A DNA stretch of 64,000 bases, from NCBI GenBank assembly GCA_963774765.1, contig CAVZGP010000012.1:62001-126000 (forward strand), read 5' to 3'. The notes under the pieces were generated by a model. It searched no databases. It was given only the letters and a program-made list of their open reading frames with translations, and was not told the DNA's origin. Shown one piece after another: positions 63,839-64,000 of the stretch. The DNA is from Sva-07 sp963774765. Its GTDB lineage: Bacteria > Actinomycetota > Acidimicrobiia > Acidimicrobiales > Ilumatobacteraceae. Each line of letters begins with the position of its first letter. The stretch's first letter is position 1. Both the position numbers and the translations under genes were made by a program.

Positions 63839-64000
63839 GCATCGCCTCGCTGGGCGGTCGAGGTGAGCGCTCGATCGAGGTCGGCCCAGAGGTCGTCGAC
63901 GTTCTCGCAGCCGACGCTGAAGCGGATCAGCGTCGGCGGGATCCGTTCCTGGCCGGGGATGGTCGCCCGCCGCTCCATCGTCGACTCAACCCCGCCGAGG
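63835..64000 (-). CDS. trans-sulfuration PLP enzyme, C-terminal part (cut by window)
   Basis: Only the last 55 codons are in the window. They read LGGVESTMERRA, then IPPTLIRFSVGCENVDDLWADLDRAL. The SLGG-type and LIRxSVGxE motifs are the conserved C-terminus of cystathionine gamma-synthase/lyase and related Cys/Met enzymes. Which member it is cannot be decided from this fragment. The stop overlaps the Nudix start. Confidence 0.85.
   Translation of the reverse strand, partial: LGGVESTMERRATIPGQERIPPTLIRFSVGCENVDDLWADLDRALTSTAQRGDA

Noticed and set aside
1..64000. CRISPR array
   Set aside because: No regularly spaced repeats with spacers were seen; the repeats present are isolated palindromes or one two-copy tandem.
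1..64000. tRNA or rRNA gene, including as island attachment site
   Set aside because: I found no convincing cloverleaf or rRNA core segment by eye. A covariance search would settle it.

Overview
The window looks like the chromosome of a high-GC actinobacterium. Mycofactocin genes, NDMA-type alcohol dehydrogenases, LytR-CpsA-Psr and RipA-like cell-wall proteins and a HelR-type helicase all fit Actinomycetota. A member of the Acidimicrobiia such as Ilumatobacter is my best guess, but that is an inference from gene content. I found no rRNA, tRNA or CRISPR array.

Bases 1 to about 22.9 kb form an accessory island. It holds a beta-propeller protein, a minus-strand tyrosine recombinase, an IS110-family element, a run of unknown genes (5.8-9.9 kb), a second and third tyrosine recombinase that overlap by one base and where the last carries a duplicated Cys/His repeat, and an Abi_2-type abortive-infection gene behind a terminator. 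Next comes a five-gene minus-strand operon (20474 down to 14204) in which every junction is a TGATG or ATGA overlap: a SAM-binding protein, an Eco57I-like NPPY adenine methylase, a GIY-YIG-like/SF2 helicase, an 89-residue protein and a 299-residue protein. It reads as a restriction-like defence system and is the best candidate here for something not yet described. A second IS110-like element, whose transposase has an XRE-like tail, closes the island.

From about 22.9 kb the window is chromosomal backbone. In order it holds: acyl-CoA dehydrogenase; acyltransferase-SGNH protein; cysS and valS (divergent); L,D-transpeptidase and LCP protein; MoxR-VWA pair; two NDMA-dependent alcohol dehydrogenases; M16 protease; a sulfate-reduction and siroheme group (siroheme synthase, cysH, sulfite reductase, cobA); mycofactocin mftA-mftB-mftC; methyltransferase; HelR; plsY; a FadH/OYE oxidoreductase and an acyl-CoA ligase; an SRPBCC/ArsR pair; dienelactone hydrolase; phosphotransferase; NlpC/P60; guaA; HAD; aromatic amino acid decarboxylase; SDR; Nudix; and the end of a trans-sulfuration PLP enzyme.

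Several genes carry single-base frameshifts although the protein sequence is well kept on both sides (about 7.71, 9.50, 20.25, 22.19, 23.01, 25.24 and 31.46 kb). The helicase at 15.4-18.2 kb has about ten. Because housekeeping genes are also hit, uncorrected sequencing indels are a serious possibility, with true decay as the alternative. At least four families of palindromic intergenic repeats recur, mostly as likely terminators between convergent genes.
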